Shown: positions 17,601-26,850, counted from the first letter of the stretch. The stretch is DNA of 64,000 bases from Pedobacter caeni (GCF_900129215.1 NZ_FQUQ01000003.1:62001-126000); one strand, 5' to 3'. Notes: a model not told the origin generated them from the letters alone. Numbers and translations are program-made.

Positions 17601-18898
17601 TGGAGATGCGGCTGGAAAGTATCTGTGTTGACAACCGATTTTAACTCTTGCAGGATCGTGTATAACCCGAAGTTGGTGCGATTTACATAGATGAAGTGTT
17701 TAACGCCTCTGGCCTGCTTAAATTCAGGCATAGTAGCTACTTTTTCCGCATAGGTATACAATTGTTCAAAGAATTCAGGTTTACTGAAATCAAATGTTTT
17801 ACTGGTGTAAGGGCGGGCAAACAATTCAATCATTTCCCGGTAAGCATTGTAGTAAAATTCCACCTGACTTTCTGTATCATCTTTATGGATCATGTCCAGC
17901 TGGCGGAAAGCAGCAATGGTCTTCGTTTTATCTTTAATCACATCTGTGGAAATCAGGGAGAAAAAAGGATAGTAAAAATCATCCGGCATTTCTTTGATGC
18001 ATCCAAAATCAATGACTCCAAGCTTTTCGTCGGGAGTGATCATAAAATTACCCGGATGCGGATCTGCATGTACTGCCCTGAGCTCGTGCTGCTGAAAATT
18101 ATAGAAATCCCATAGCGCCTGCCCAATTTTATTACGGAGTTCCTGCGAAGGATTTGTCTTTAAGAATTCTTTCAGATGTAAACCTTCAATCCAGTCCATC
18201 GTGATGATCCGTTTACCCGACAAGGCAGGGTAATACTTTGGAAAGACCACATTGTTCAGGTGTTTGCAAGCCTCAGAAAATTCAATGGATCTTCTGACCT
18301 CCAGTTCATAGTCTGTCTCTTCGAGCAATCTTTCTTCTACCTCTTTGATATAGATATTGAGGTCTTTTTCGCTCATTCCCAATAAACGGAAAGCAAAAGG
18401 CTTGACCAGCTTCAGGTCAGAGGAGATGCTGTCGCCCACTCCCGGATACTGGATTTTAACAGCCAGTGCGTTCCCATCCAGTTCTGCCTGGTGTACCTGC
18501 CCGATAGAGGCCGCGTTACTGGAATGAAGGTTAAACTTATCATAGATCTGATCTGGTGTTTTCCCGAAATTCTTACTAAAAGTGCGGACAATCAGCGGAC
18601 CGGAAAGGGGAGGTGCATTGTATTGAGATTGGGTAAACTTGTCCACATAAGATTTAGGCAGGATATTCTTATCCATGCTCAACATCTGTGCAATCTTTAA
18701 GGCACTTCCTTTGAGTTCACTGAGTGATTTATAAATATCTGTCGCATTATCTTCATTCAGTTCATCCCTGCTCAGGTTGGGGTTGAATAGTTTTTTTGAA
18801 TAATGCTTGATGTAATTGCCACCGATCTGAATCCCTGTTTTTACAAATTTTGCAGATCTTTGTCCCTTCGTTACCGGAATACTTTCTTGTTCTTTCAT
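17597..18898 (-). CDS. ABC1/AarF/UbiB-family atypical kinase
   Basis: A protein-kinase-like fold family linked to quinone and lipid metabolism. ATG 18898 (MKEQESIPVTKGQR) follows the TetR stop by 4 bp; a longer frame would run into the TetR gene and is rejected. Visible motifs are the N-terminal extension KGSALKIAQMLS (a variant of KxGQ), the Ala-rich loop SSNAASIGQVHQA in place of the usual Gly-rich loop, the ATP lysine in LAVKIQYPG, the catalytic HADPHPGNF and the metal-binding DFG in VIDFGCIKE. The length is 433 residues. It is the middle gene of a three-gene operon with a TetR regulator and an SDR/DUF2867 protein. Confidence 0.9.
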   Translation of the reverse strand: MKEQESIPVTKGQRSAKFVKTGIQIGGNYIKHYSKKLFNPNLSRDELNEDNATDIYKSLSELKGSALKIAQMLSMDKNILPKSYVDKFTQSQYNAPPLSGPLIVRTFSKNFGKTPDQIYDKFNLHSSNAASIGQVHQAELDGNALAVKIQYPGVGDSISSDLKLVKPFAFRLLGMSEKDLNIYIKEVEERLLEETDYELEVRRSIEFSEACKHLNNVVFPKYYPALSGKRIITMDWIEGLHLKEFLKTNPSQELRNKIGQALWDFYNFQQHELRAVHADPHPGNFMITPDEKLGVIDFGCIKEMPDDFYYPFFSLISTDVIKDKTKTIAAFRQLDMIHKDDTESQVEFYYNAYREMIELFARPYTSKTFDFSKPEFFEQLYTYAEKVATMPEFKQARGVKHFIYVNRTNFGLYTILQELKSVVNTDTFQPHLQ

Positions 18899-18902
18899 GA
18901 GC

Positions 18903-19556
18903 TTATAGTCCCATCTTTTCTTTGAATTTGCCATTTCTGGAAAGAAATTTTCCATATTCCAGTAGGTTGTCCAATGGAGAGCGCTCAAAAAGATCAAATG
19001 TTACATTGATGCCCTTTTCAATTGCCTCATCAGTTTTCTCAAAGCCGGCACTGTTGTCATTGATCCAGAAATTCAGAATAAAGCCGAACTGCAGCCATAC
19101 GGCATCTTTATATTTTTTACTTAAGAATTTACGGTTGGCCAATTCGCCACTTTCCAGACCTTCGTTAATGATTTCTTCCGCAAAATTCTCAAAGATGGGC
19201 TTCACTCCTGATAAAGCATCCGGGGTGCTGAATTTGCTGACATGAGATTTTAGGGTATAGATGATGAAACTTCTTTGTTTCTTTAAAACTTCCACATAGC
19301 TGTAGAAGAAGGCAAGGATTCTCTCGCGTGATGAATATTGGCTCCAGACTTCCTGCTCCTCAATCGCATTGATCGTTTCCAGAGTCAGTTCTACCCAGAT
19401 GTTCTTTTCAATACTTTCAAAAGAAGCATAGAATTCATAGAAATCAGCCTCTGTAATTTTTAGTTTCTTTACGAAACTGTATACTGATTTTGGTTTTTCA
19501 TCATTGATGAGTACATAATCGATGTACGCATTCTTAATTTGCTGAGCCGTTGCCAT
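18903..19556 (-). CDS. TetR-family transcriptional regulator
   Basis: 217 residues: an N-terminal helix-turn-helix region (residues 1-50, with KITEADFYEFYASFESIEKN as the recognition part) and a helical C-terminal ligand-binding domain. The HTH is less canonical than usual, without the GxxxLYxHF signature, as in many Bacteroidota TetR proteins. It is the first gene of the operon with the ABC1 kinase and the SDR/DUF2867 protein, so it probably controls that operon in response to a small ligand. Autoregulation is inferred; no clear palindromic operator was found upstream. Confidence 0.8.
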   Translation of the reverse strand: MATAQQIKNAYIDYVLINDEKPKSVYSFVKKLKITEADFYEFYASFESIEKNIWVELTLETINAIEEQEVWSQYSSRERILAFFYSYVEVLKKQRSFIIYTLKSHVSKFSTPDALSGVKPIFENFAEEIINEGLESGELANRKFLSKKYKDAVWLQFGFILNFWINDNSAGFEKTDEAIEKGINVTFDLFERSPLDNLLEYGKFLSRNGKFKEKMGL

Positions 19557-19581
19557 TTCTTTTTATTTTAATAAACGTTAA

Positions 19582-19609
19582 AGCGGTCTGCTTAGTTTCG
19601 CAGACCGCT
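19582..19609. terminator. Hairpin beyond hutU
   Basis: AGCGGTCTGC (19582-19591) and GCAGACCGCT (19600-19609) form a perfect 10-bp stem with an 8-nt loop, 60 bp past the hutU stop codon and 26 bp before the TetR start on the same strand. The U-rich run after it is only moderate. Confidence 0.65.
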
Positions 19610-19668
19610 CAATTTAGTTCATTATTTCATCATCGTTTTGTAATAAAAAACAATGATGTAAAAAGGGC

Positions 19669-21333
19669 TTAAAGACCTAGTCTGTGTTTGCGTAAGGTAT
19701 CTTTTGCAATGTCATATCCGGCATCGGCATGTCTGATCACACCCATGGCAGGATCGTTATGTAATACACGTTTGATCCTGATTGCTGCATCTTCAGTTCC
19801 ATCGGCCACAATGACCATTCCGGCATGGATGGAATAGCCGATTCCAACGCCACCACCGTGATGTAAGGAAACCCAGCTGGCACCACCTGCAGTATTGATC
19901 AGGGCATTTAAAATTGGCCAGTCGGCAACCGCATCAGAGCCATCCAGCATCGCTTCAGTTTCGCGGTTTGGAGAAGCTACAGAACCTGTATCCAGGTGAT
20001 CTCTGCCAATTACCAAGGGTGCTTTTACTTTACCATCAGCTACGAGTTTATTGAAAGCTAAACCTGCCTTTTCTCTTTCTCCCTGTCCAAGCCAGCAAAT
20101 ACGTGCCGGTAAACCCTGGAATGCAATGCGCTCCTGTGCCATGGTGATCCATTGTTTCAGGCTTTCATTTTCAGGGAAGAGTTCCAGAATCAGTTTATCT
20201 GTTTCATAGATATCCTGAGGATCTCCACTTAATGCAGCCCAGCGGAAAGGACCTTTTCCTTCACAAAATAACGGACGGATATAAGCAGGAACAAAACCGG
20301 GGAAGTCAAAAGCATTTTTAACTCCTGCCTCCAGTGCCCTTCCACGAAGGTTATTTCCGTAATCGAAAGTGATGGCACCACGTTTTTGAAGCTCCAGCAT
20401 CCGCTCCACATGTTTCGCCATGGCGGCATAAGACTGTTTTACATATTCTTCAGCATTTTCAGTACGCAATTTAGCCGCTTCGGCAACGCTGAGTCCTTCA
20501 GGGAAATAGCCGATCAGCGGATCATGTGCAGAAGTCTGATCGGTTAAGGTATCCGGAGTAATGTTGCGGTCAATTAACCGTTGCAACAGTTCTACTGCAT
20601 TACATACCACTCCAATAGAGATCGCTTTTCCCTCTTTTTTATATTGTAAGGCTTTATCAATAGCCGTATCGATGTCATGCTCAATTTCGTCGATGTAACG
20701 GGTCTCCAGACGTTTCTGAATGCGCCATTCTTCTACATCAGCTGCCAGACAAACTCCCTGGTTCATGGTAATGGCAAGTGGCTGTGCACCACCCATCCCG
20801 CCTAATCCGGCAGTTACATTTAAAGTTCCTTTCAGGTTGCTGTCAAAATGTTTACGTGCCAGGGCCGCATAAGTTTCATAAGTTCCCTGTACAATTCCCT
20901 GAGAACCGATATAGATCCATGATCCAGCGGTCATCTGGCCATACATCATCAGTCCCTTATCTTCCAGCTCATCGAAATGTTGTTGAGTGGCCCATTTTGG
21001 TACCAGTTGAGAGTTGGAGATCAATACTCTTGGTGCGTCTTTATGTGTTGGCAATACACCCACCGGTTTTCCCGATTGGATGAGTAAAGTTTCTGTATCT
21101 TCTAGATTTTGTAATGCTTTTACGATCAGTGCTAAGGCTTCTTTATTTCTGGCAGCTTTACCACGACCGCCATAAACGATCAGGTCTTCCGGACGTTCGG
21201 CTACTTCAGGGTCAAGATTATTCAGGAGCATGCGTAACGCTGCTTCCTGTACCCAGCCTTTACACGTTAAGGTGTTTCCGGTTGGGGTTTGTTTTTTACT
21301 TAAGTCTAAACTAAAATCCATATTTGCAGTCAT
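19669..21333 (-). CDS. hutU: Urocanate hydratase
   Basis: Second enzyme of histidine degradation; it converts urocanate to imidazolone propionate using tightly bound NAD. The 554-residue length and the whole-protein match are typical. The NAD site is visible as NVTAGLGGMGGAQPLA, and conserved blocks include GVCLAADVEEWRIQKR and HHGGGVGIGYSIHAGMVIVADGT. The start is ATG 21333 or 21321; the first follows the -7 element at 21354-21361 by about 20 bp. hutH lies 3 kb away on the same strand, beyond two plus-strand genes, so the hut genes are split rather than one operon. hutI and a formiminoglutamate hydrolase are not in the window. Confidence 0.96.
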   Translation of the reverse strand: MTANMDFSLDLSKKQTPTGNTLTCKGWVQEAALRMLLNNLDPEVAERPEDLIVYGGRGKAARNKEALALIVKALQNLEDTETLLIQSGKPVGVLPTHKDAPRVLISNSQLVPKWATQQHFDELEDKGLMMYGQMTAGSWIYIGSQGIVQGTYETYAALARKHFDSNLKGTLNVTAGLGGMGGAQPLAITMNQGVCLAADVEEWRIQKRLETRYIDEIEHDIDTAIDKALQYKKEGKAISIGVVCNAVELLQRLIDRNITPDTLTDQTSAHDPLIGYFPEGLSVAEAAKLRTENAEEYVKQSYAAMAKHVERMLELQKRGAITFDYGNNLRGRALEAGVKNAFDFPGFVPAYIRPLFCEGKGPFRWAALSGDPQDIYETDKLILELFPENESLKQWITMAQERIAFQGLPARICWLGQGEREKAGLAFNKLVADGKVKAPLVIGRDHLDTGSVASPNRETEAMLDGSDAVADWPILNALINTAGGASWVSLHHGGGVGIGYSIHAGMVIVADGTEDAAIRIKRVLHNDPAMGVIRHADAGYDIAKDTLRKHRLGL

Positions 21334-21343
21334 ATAAGGGCAA

Positions 21344-21361
21344 TGTTATAAAACAAATGTA
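21344..21361 (-). promoter_or_regulatory. hutU -7 element with an overlapping imperfect palindrome
   Basis: On the minus strand TACATTTG (21354-21361) is an exact TAnnTTTG. It overlaps TGTTATAAAACA (21344-21355), an imperfect dyad (TGTT/AACA) placed over the expected transcription start. That is where a repressor would sit. The dyad recalls Zur/Fur-type half-sites but is not a full consensus. Confidence 0.35.
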
Positions 21362-21381
21362 TGTATTTATACGAAATTGAG

Positions 21382-21389
21382 TATTTTTA
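21382..21389 (+). promoter_or_regulatory. Probable -7 element of the His/Cys-rich gene
   Basis: TATTTTTA differs from TAnnTTTG only at the last base and ends 10 bp before the TTG start at 21400. Confidence 0.35.
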
Positions 21390-21399
21390 GCCTTTAAAA

Positions 21400-21735
21400 T
21401 TGAAAAAGAGTCGCCAACATATCAACCAGATTTTATCCATTGCTTTGCTATGGGTGTTTGCGATTGCATTGACTCCTTTTAGTGCCTTACATCATCATGA
21501 TGATGAACCCCGGTGTCTGAAACACGAAAAAACATGTAGCCATAAATTACACGTTCGCAGTCACACTGATACCTGTCTGGTTTGTGCGGCGCATTTCGAA
21601 AAAAACTACCTTCATGAATACACTCATTTTCAGGTTTACCTGGAAATCGGGCCCGTATCCGAACTCTATGCGATACTGACTGGTTCTTATACAGAACTCA
21701 TTGGCTCTTCGCTGCGTGGCCCCCCTATAGCGTAA
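21400..21735 (+). CDS. Small His/Cys-rich exported or membrane protein, candidate metal binder
   Basis: 111 residues starting at TTG; no ATG gives the N-terminal hydrophobic segment. A basic start (MKKSRQH) leads into a membrane or signal helix (about residues 10-28). A segment dense in His and Cys then spans about residues 30-67: SALHHHDDEPRC, KTCSHKLHVRSH, TDTCLVCAAH. The pattern suggests periplasmic metal binding. Proteins of this style are often found just before TonB-dependent receptors in Bacteroidota, as here (147 bp upstream of one). No named family is recognised. The start codon is uncertain. Confidence 0.65.
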   Translation: MKKSRQHINQILSIALLWVFAIALTPFSALHHHDDEPRCLKHEKTCSHKLHVRSHTDTCLVCAAHFEKNYLHEYTHFQVYLEIGPVSELYAILTGSYTELIGSSLRGPPIA

Positions 21736-21881
21736 TTAATTTTTCTTTTATTGTTCTCCCGGGGATATAAATCTGTGCACACTGATCGCTGCATGGCATT
21801 TGCCCCGGAGCTGATTTATTCAGCCGTTTTGCGCTATAAACACATCAAATCATTGGCTCAGGCCAATCTATAAAAACACAC

Positions 21882-24182
21882 ATGAAAAAGATACATCTTG
21901 TATTAGTTGTCCTGCTATATACCTTTTTTTCTGCAAACAGTTTTGCTGCAGAACTGTCTGAAGTTAAAGGTAAGATTACGGATGCCAGTACCCAGGAACC
22001 TCTTATTGGGGCTACCATATACATTAGTGATTTAAAAGCCGTAACCACTACCAATAGTTTGGGAGAGTTTACGTTAAAAAATATCCCTTTAAAAGGAAGG
22101 TTCCTGATGGAGGTCCGTTTTGTAGGTTATAAAACCCATTCTCAAATGGTAGACCTTGCAACCATTAATACTTTAAACATTTCTATGGAGCCTTCTGTAG
22201 TCGAAAGTGCAGAAGTGGTCATTACAGGTTCACCTTTTAGTTCCAACAACAAGACGAACAGTTTGTCTGTCGTTACCGTTGGGAAAGATAAGCTGGCTCA
22301 GGCTGGCGGAACAAACTTGGTAGATGCGATCTCCAGGATTCCAGGGGTTTCCCAGGTGAGCACCGGAGGGGCGATTTCTAAGCCTACCATCCGTGGTCTT
22401 GGCTATAACCGTGTACTCACCATGGTAGATGGTGCAAGGGAAGAAGCCCAGCAATGGGGAGATGAACATGGGATTGAGGTCGATCAGTTTTCGGCAGCAA
22501 GGGTCGAGATCTTAAAAGGACCTGCCAGTTTGCTATACGGATCAGACGCTTTGGGCGGGGTGATCAATATTATTGACGACCTCGTTCCTCCTCCTGGAGT
22601 ATTCAATGGGGATTTTACCACTTCCTATGGTACAAATAATGGCCTCAGCGCTTCTTCACTAATGTTGCAGGGCAACGATAACGGATTTGTATACCGTGGT
22701 CGTGTATCCTATAAAAACGCCTACGGCTTTGGTTATAAAAACACAACCGTTCCGAACTCCGGATTTAATGAATTTAACCTGAATGGAATGGTTGGATTAA
22801 ATAAAAGCTGGGGATATTCCCACCTGACCTTTTCCCGTTTCCATACCAATATTGGCCTTGTAGAGGATGGACCAAATGAGCAGGGAAACTTTGTTAATGA
22901 AGATGGAGAGGTGATCAGCAAAGCTGAAGCACAACAAAGAAGGTTAGGACTTCCTTTTCAGAACATCACTCATTACCGCACTGCCTTAAACAGTAATTTT
23001 ATCCTGGGTAAAGGACAGTTGAAAACAACTTTTGCTTTTCAGCGGAACATGAGGAAAGAATTTGAAGAAAGTGCAACCGAGCCTGGATTGAATTTAAACC
23101 TGAACTCCTATACCTATGATGTAAAATATTACTTTCCAAACGCTGGTAAATGGGAGCCGGCAATTGGCGTTCAGGGAATGTACCAGAAGAATGTGAATAA
23201 AGGCGACGAGTTCCTGATTCCGGATTATAACAGTAACAATATTGGTGCTTTCTTTTACCTGAAACGCAATTTTGAAAAAGGGGCAGTGAACATCGGTGCC
23301 CGCTACGACTATAAAAAAATAAACGGTCAGGACCTGTCTGTTGATGGGGAGCAGGTGTTCAGTAGCTTTAACAATAAATTCTCAAACGTTTCCGGTTCCA
23401 TTGGTTTTGCTTACGAAGTGGCAAAAAACCTGGTATTAAAAGGAAATGCAGGATCTGGGTTCAGGGCTCCTAACATTGCAGAACTTGCGGCCAATGGCCG
23501 TCACGAAGGAACTTTCAGGTACGAAATCGGAAACAGCAAATTAAAACAGGAAACCAGCTTACAATTTGACCTTGGTTTAGAATATACTGCCAAATCGGTT
23601 ACTTTCGGACTGAATGCTTATGCCAACAGAATCTTTAACTACATCTATCCGGGGAACTTTAACAAAGAAACCAAAGAACTGACCAATGAAGCAGGAGAAA
23701 TAGAAACCCTGCCGGTTTATCGTTTTGTACAGACGAAAGCAGATTTGATCGGTGGTGAGGCTTCTATGGACTTCCACCTTGTGAAGTCACTGCATTTCGA
23801 AAACTCTTTTGCATATGTAAGAGGAATTAACCGTGCTGATGATGCTCCATTGCCATTTATTCCTGCTGCGACCATTAATAATGAGTTGCGTTTTGAGCCA
23901 AGTATAAAAGGCCTTGGAGAGACCTATATTAAAGTTGGGGTAAGCAACGTCTTAAAACAGGCGCGTTTTGATAGCTTCGAAACACAAACAGATGGGTACA
24001 CCCTGCTGGATGCCGGAATCGGAACCTCTATCAAAACTAAAAACGGTAAACTGAACCTTTGGGTGACAGGCCAGAACCTGCTTGACAAAAAATATTATAA
24101 CCACCTGAGCAGGTATAAACCTGCCGGTATTTATAATCCGGGACGCAATGTGACCTTCGGGATCAATGTGCCTTTTATGTAG
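21882..24182 (+). CDS. TonB-dependent outer-membrane receptor, possibly for a metal ion or metal complex
   Basis: 766 residues: signal peptide (1-22, ending SFAAE), carboxypeptidase-regulatory-like domain (about 26-108), plug domain (about 115-235, with GGAISKPTIRGLGYNRVLTM and GPASLLYGSDALGGVINI) and a beta-barrel ending in the usual aromatic C-terminus (FGINVPFM). It belongs to the classic ferric/cobalamin/zinc-type receptors rather than SusC, because it is short and has no SusD partner. The preceding His/Cys-rich protein points to a metal or metal complex, which is inference. It lies between hutU and hutH on the opposite strand and ends at a strong terminator. Confidence 0.92.
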   Translation: MKKIHLVLVVLLYTFFSANSFAAELSEVKGKITDASTQEPLIGATIYISDLKAVTTTNSLGEFTLKNIPLKGRFLMEVRFVGYKTHSQMVDLATINTLNISMEPSVVESAEVVITGSPFSSNNKTNSLSVVTVGKDKLAQAGGTNLVDAISRIPGVSQVSTGGAISKPTIRGLGYNRVLTMVDGAREEAQQWGDEHGIEVDQFSAARVEILKGPASLLYGSDALGGVINIIDDLVPPPGVFNGDFTTSYGTNNGLSASSLMLQGNDNGFVYRGRVSYKNAYGFGYKNTTVPNSGFNEFNLNGMVGLNKSWGYSHLTFSRFHTNIGLVEDGPNEQGNFVNEDGEVISKAEAQQRRLGLPFQNITHYRTALNSNFILGKGQLKTTFAFQRNMRKEFEESATEPGLNLNLNSYTYDVKYYFPNAGKWEPAIGVQGMYQKNVNKGDEFLIPDYNSNNIGAFFYLKRNFEKGAVNIGARYDYKKINGQDLSVDGEQVFSSFNNKFSNVSGSIGFAYEVAKNLVLKGNAGSGFRAPNIAELAANGRHEGTFRYEIGNSKLKQETSLQFDLGLEYTAKSVTFGLNAYANRIFNYIYPGNFNKETKELTNEAGEIETLPVYRFVQTKADLIGGEASMDFHLVKSLHFENSFAYVRGINRADDAPLPFIPAATINNELRFEPSIKGLGETYIKVGVSNVLKQARFDSFETQTDGYTLLDAGIGTSIKTKNGKLNLWVTGQNLLDKKYYNHLSRYKPAGIYNPGRNVTFGINVPFM

Positions 24183-24205
24183 ATCAGCATCTTCTTAAAA
24201 CATAA

Positions 24206-24244
24206 AAACAGCCGGTATCTTTTATGGATACCGGCTGTTTTTTT
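24206..24244 (+). terminator. Rho-independent terminator of the TonB-receptor gene
   Basis: A perfect 14-bp stem (24206-24219 with 24227-24240, core CAGCCGGTATC) with a 7-nt loop, followed by T-run. A-run on the other side lets it also serve hutH from the minus strand. Confidence 0.92.
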
Positions 24245-24286
24245 GAGGTCTGTTTTTTATTTGCAACAAATATTTACAACATAAAA

Positions 24287-25774
24287 CTAGATCTTTTCTG
24301 TTCTCAGGAAGTTTACAGAAGCAGCAATATCTGTTGCCAGTAAACGGTCTGCATCATTAAAAGAAACCACTTTTCTGTAATTCGCTACCAATGTTTCAAT
24401 GGCTTCAGAAGAAGTCAGAGGTTTTCTCAGGTCTAATGCCTGTGCTGCGGTTAACAATTCAATGGCTAAGATTCTTTCCAGGTTGTTTACCACCCTCAAA
24501 CATTTCGTTGCCGCATTAGCCCCCATACTCACATGATCTTCCTGTCCGTTGCTGGAAACAATGCTGTCTACGGATGCTGGAGTACACAATTGTTTGTTTT
24601 CGCTGGCGATGGAAGCTGCGGTATATTGAGTAATCATCAAGCCAGAGTTTAATCCTGCATTTTTTACCAGGAAAGGAGGCAATCCTCTTTGTCCGGAAAT
24701 CAGCTGGAAGGTTCTTCTTTCAGAAATAGAACCGAACTCTGCAAGGGCGATACACAGGAAGTCCAGTGTTAAGGCCAAAGGTTGTCCGTGGAAATTACCG
24801 GCAGAGATGATGCGGTCTTCGTCAGGAAATACATTTGGATTATCCGTTACCGAGTTGATTTCTGTTTCAAAAACAGATTGTATATAATTGATGCTGTCTT
24901 TGCTCGCACCATGAACCTGAGGTACACAACGGAAAGAATAAGGATCCTGAGTTTGTTTTCCTTCGCGTTTGATCAGCTCACTTCCGCTTAACCATTTGCT
25001 GATATTTTGAGCGGTATGTACTTGTCCGGCATGAGGTCTGATGATATGACTGAACGTATCAAAAGGGTCAATCCGGCAGTCAAATCCGTCAATAGATATC
25101 GCAGCAATGGCATCTGCCCATTTGGCCAGACTTTGTGCTTTAAGCAGGCAGAACACCCCATAAGAACTCATAAACTGAGTGCCATTGATTAGTGCCAGCC
25201 CTTCTTTAGACTGAAGTTTTAAAGCTTCCCATCCTAAAGTCTGGTACAGATCTTTTGTAGTGGTTTTTACACCTTTATAAAGCACTACGCCTTCACCGAT
25301 TAATGGCAACGCCAGGTGGGCCAGTGGAGCCAGGTCGCCCGAAGCGCCTAAAGAACCCTGGGTATAAATTACCGGAAGGATATCGTGGTTGTAAAAATCT
25401 ACGAGACGCTGAACGGTAGTCAGTGCGATGGCAGAATGTCCATAGCTCAGAGATTGTATTTTTAACAATAACATCAAACGTACAATCTCCGGGGATACTT
25501 CTTCTCCCGTTCCACACGCATGTGATAACAGCAGGTTGTGCTGTAGTTGAGAAAGTTTCTCAGATTCGATCTCTACATTTTGTAAATAACCAAATCCGGT
25601 ATTGATTCCATATATAGGGCCATCATGACGTTTTAGTTTATCGTCCAGATAGTTTCTGCATTTTTCTATTTTAGCAAGGGCCGCATCGGATAATTGTAGG
25701 GTTTGTTTTTTTGAGATGATCTCTGCAACATTTGCAATAGATAACCTTTCCAAACCTATTTGGTAAGTGCTCAT
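24287..25774 (-). CDS. hutH: Histidine ammonia-lyase
   Basis: First step of histidine degradation, releasing ammonia and urocanate. The MIO cofactor forms from Ala144-Ser145-Gly146 within GSLGASGDLAPLAHL. Other hallmarks are YGINTGFG (55-62), NGTQFM and the QEDHVSMG block. The 495-residue length is normal. A -7 element (TAATTTTG, 25791-25798 on the minus strand) gives it its own promoter with a UTR of about a dozen bases. It is separated from hutU by the plus-strand His/Cys-rich gene and TonB receptor. Confidence 0.96.
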   Translation of the reverse strand: MSTYQIGLERLSIANVAEIISKKQTLQLSDAALAKIEKCRNYLDDKLKRHDGPIYGINTGFGYLQNVEIESEKLSQLQHNLLLSHACGTGEEVSPEIVRLMLLLKIQSLSYGHSAIALTTVQRLVDFYNHDILPVIYTQGSLGASGDLAPLAHLALPLIGEGVVLYKGVKTTTKDLYQTLGWEALKLQSKEGLALINGTQFMSSYGVFCLLKAQSLAKWADAIAAISIDGFDCRIDPFDTFSHIIRPHAGQVHTAQNISKWLSGSELIKREGKQTQDPYSFRCVPQVHGASKDSINYIQSVFETEINSVTDNPNVFPDEDRIISAGNFHGQPLALTLDFLCIALAEFGSISERRTFQLISGQRGLPPFLVKNAGLNSGLMITQYTAASIASENKQLCTPASVDSIVSSNGQEDHVSMGANAATKCLRVVNNLERILAIELLTAAQALDLRKPLTSSEAIETLVANYRKVVSFNDADRLLATDIAASVNFLRTEKI

Positions 25775-25790
25775 ACTTTTTATATTTCTG

Positions 25791-25798
25791 CAAAATTA
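25791..25798 (-). promoter_or_regulatory. -7 promoter element of hutH
   Basis: On the minus strand TAATTTTG matches TAnnTTTG exactly and ends 16 bp before the hutH ATG. Confidence 0.5.
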
Positions 25799-25860
25799 TA
25801 AATAATGCTTAAGTTTAGAACTTTAGATCCCTTTTATTGTTTGTTCCTAAAATCTCATCT

Positions 25861-26850
25861 ATGTTTTACAAAAAAGTTTCAGTTTACCTTTTTTTACTTT
25901 TCGCTGCTACAGGAGCGAGAGCCCAGCAAACGGATACCTTGTCCATCACTTTAGAAAACGTTAAATACAATTATCCCGTAAAATATTTCCCTATCCATAC
26001 CGAGGGACAGGATCTTCGGATGGCCTATATGGACATCGCACCAATCAATACCCCAAATGGAAAAACAGTGGTCCTCTTTCATGGAAAGAATTTTGGGGGT
26101 TATTATTGGAGCAATACCATTAAGGCCTTAAGAGACCGGGGATTCAGGGTGATCGTTCCCGATCAGATCGGTTTTGGAAAATCTTCAAAAGCCTTTATTC
26201 ATTACAGTTTCCACCAAATGGCCCGTTGGAACAAAGCTTTGCTGGACACTTTGGGAATTCAAAAGGCAAATATCCTTGGCCATTCTATGGGAGGGATGCT
26301 GGCTACCCGCTTTGCGCTGCTTTACCCGGAGAGCACAGAGAAATTATTATTGGAAAATCCAATCGGACTGGAAGACTATAGGAGCTTTATTCCTTACATA
26401 AGTACCGATGAACAATATAAAACAGAGTTGAAAGCTACAGCCGAAAGCACTAAAAAGTATTACCAGAGTTCTTATTTTACCGTTTGGAAGCCAGAATATG
26501 ATGAATTGGTCCGTATTGCTGGCGGAGTAACGAGCAGCGCTGATTTTCCACGCTGGGCCAGGGTTGCTGCAATGACTTTTACCATGATCTATGAACAACC
26601 TGTAGTACACGAATTTATCAATGTCCGTGTTCCTACCGTACTGTTTATCGGTAAAGAAGATAAGACCATTGTAGGTAAAGGCCTGCTCAGTCCTGATCAA
26701 CAGGCGTTACATGGTCAATATCGTTTTCTTGGAAAACAAACCGCAGCTAAAATTCCTGGTGCCAAGATCGTTGAATTTGAAGGCTGTGGGCACATCCCTC
26801 ATATAGAAATACCCACAGAATTCAATGTTGCCTTATTGGGCAGTTTATAA
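25861..26850 (+). CDS. Exported alpha/beta hydrolase
   Basis: ATG 25861 gives MFYKKVSVYLFLLFAATGARAQ, a signal peptide; an upstream TTG (25837) would bury it and is rejected. The mature 308 residues follow the alpha/beta-hydrolase order: oxyanion region LFHGKNFGGYYW, the strand/turn VIVPDQIGFGKSSK, nucleophile elbow GHSMGG (Ser142), a late acid in IGKEDKTIVG and the catalytic His in GCGHIPHIE. The substrate cannot be read; secreted members of this type include esterases and proline-iminopeptidase-like or epoxide-hydrolase-like enzymes. It overlaps the convergent MtfA-like gene by 6 bp. Confidence 0.88.
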   Translation: MFYKKVSVYLFLLFAATGARAQQTDTLSITLENVKYNYPVKYFPIHTEGQDLRMAYMDIAPINTPNGKTVVLFHGKNFGGYYWSNTIKALRDRGFRVIVPDQIGFGKSSKAFIHYSFHQMARWNKALLDTLGIQKANILGHSMGGMLATRFALLYPESTEKLLLENPIGLEDYRSFIPYISTDEQYKTELKATAESTKKYYQSSYFTVWKPEYDELVRIAGGVTSSADFPRWARVAAMTFTMIYEQPVVHEFINVRVPTVLFIGKEDKTIVGKGLLSPDQQALHGQYRFLGKQTAAKIPGAKIVEFEGCGHIPHIEIPTEFNVALLGSL

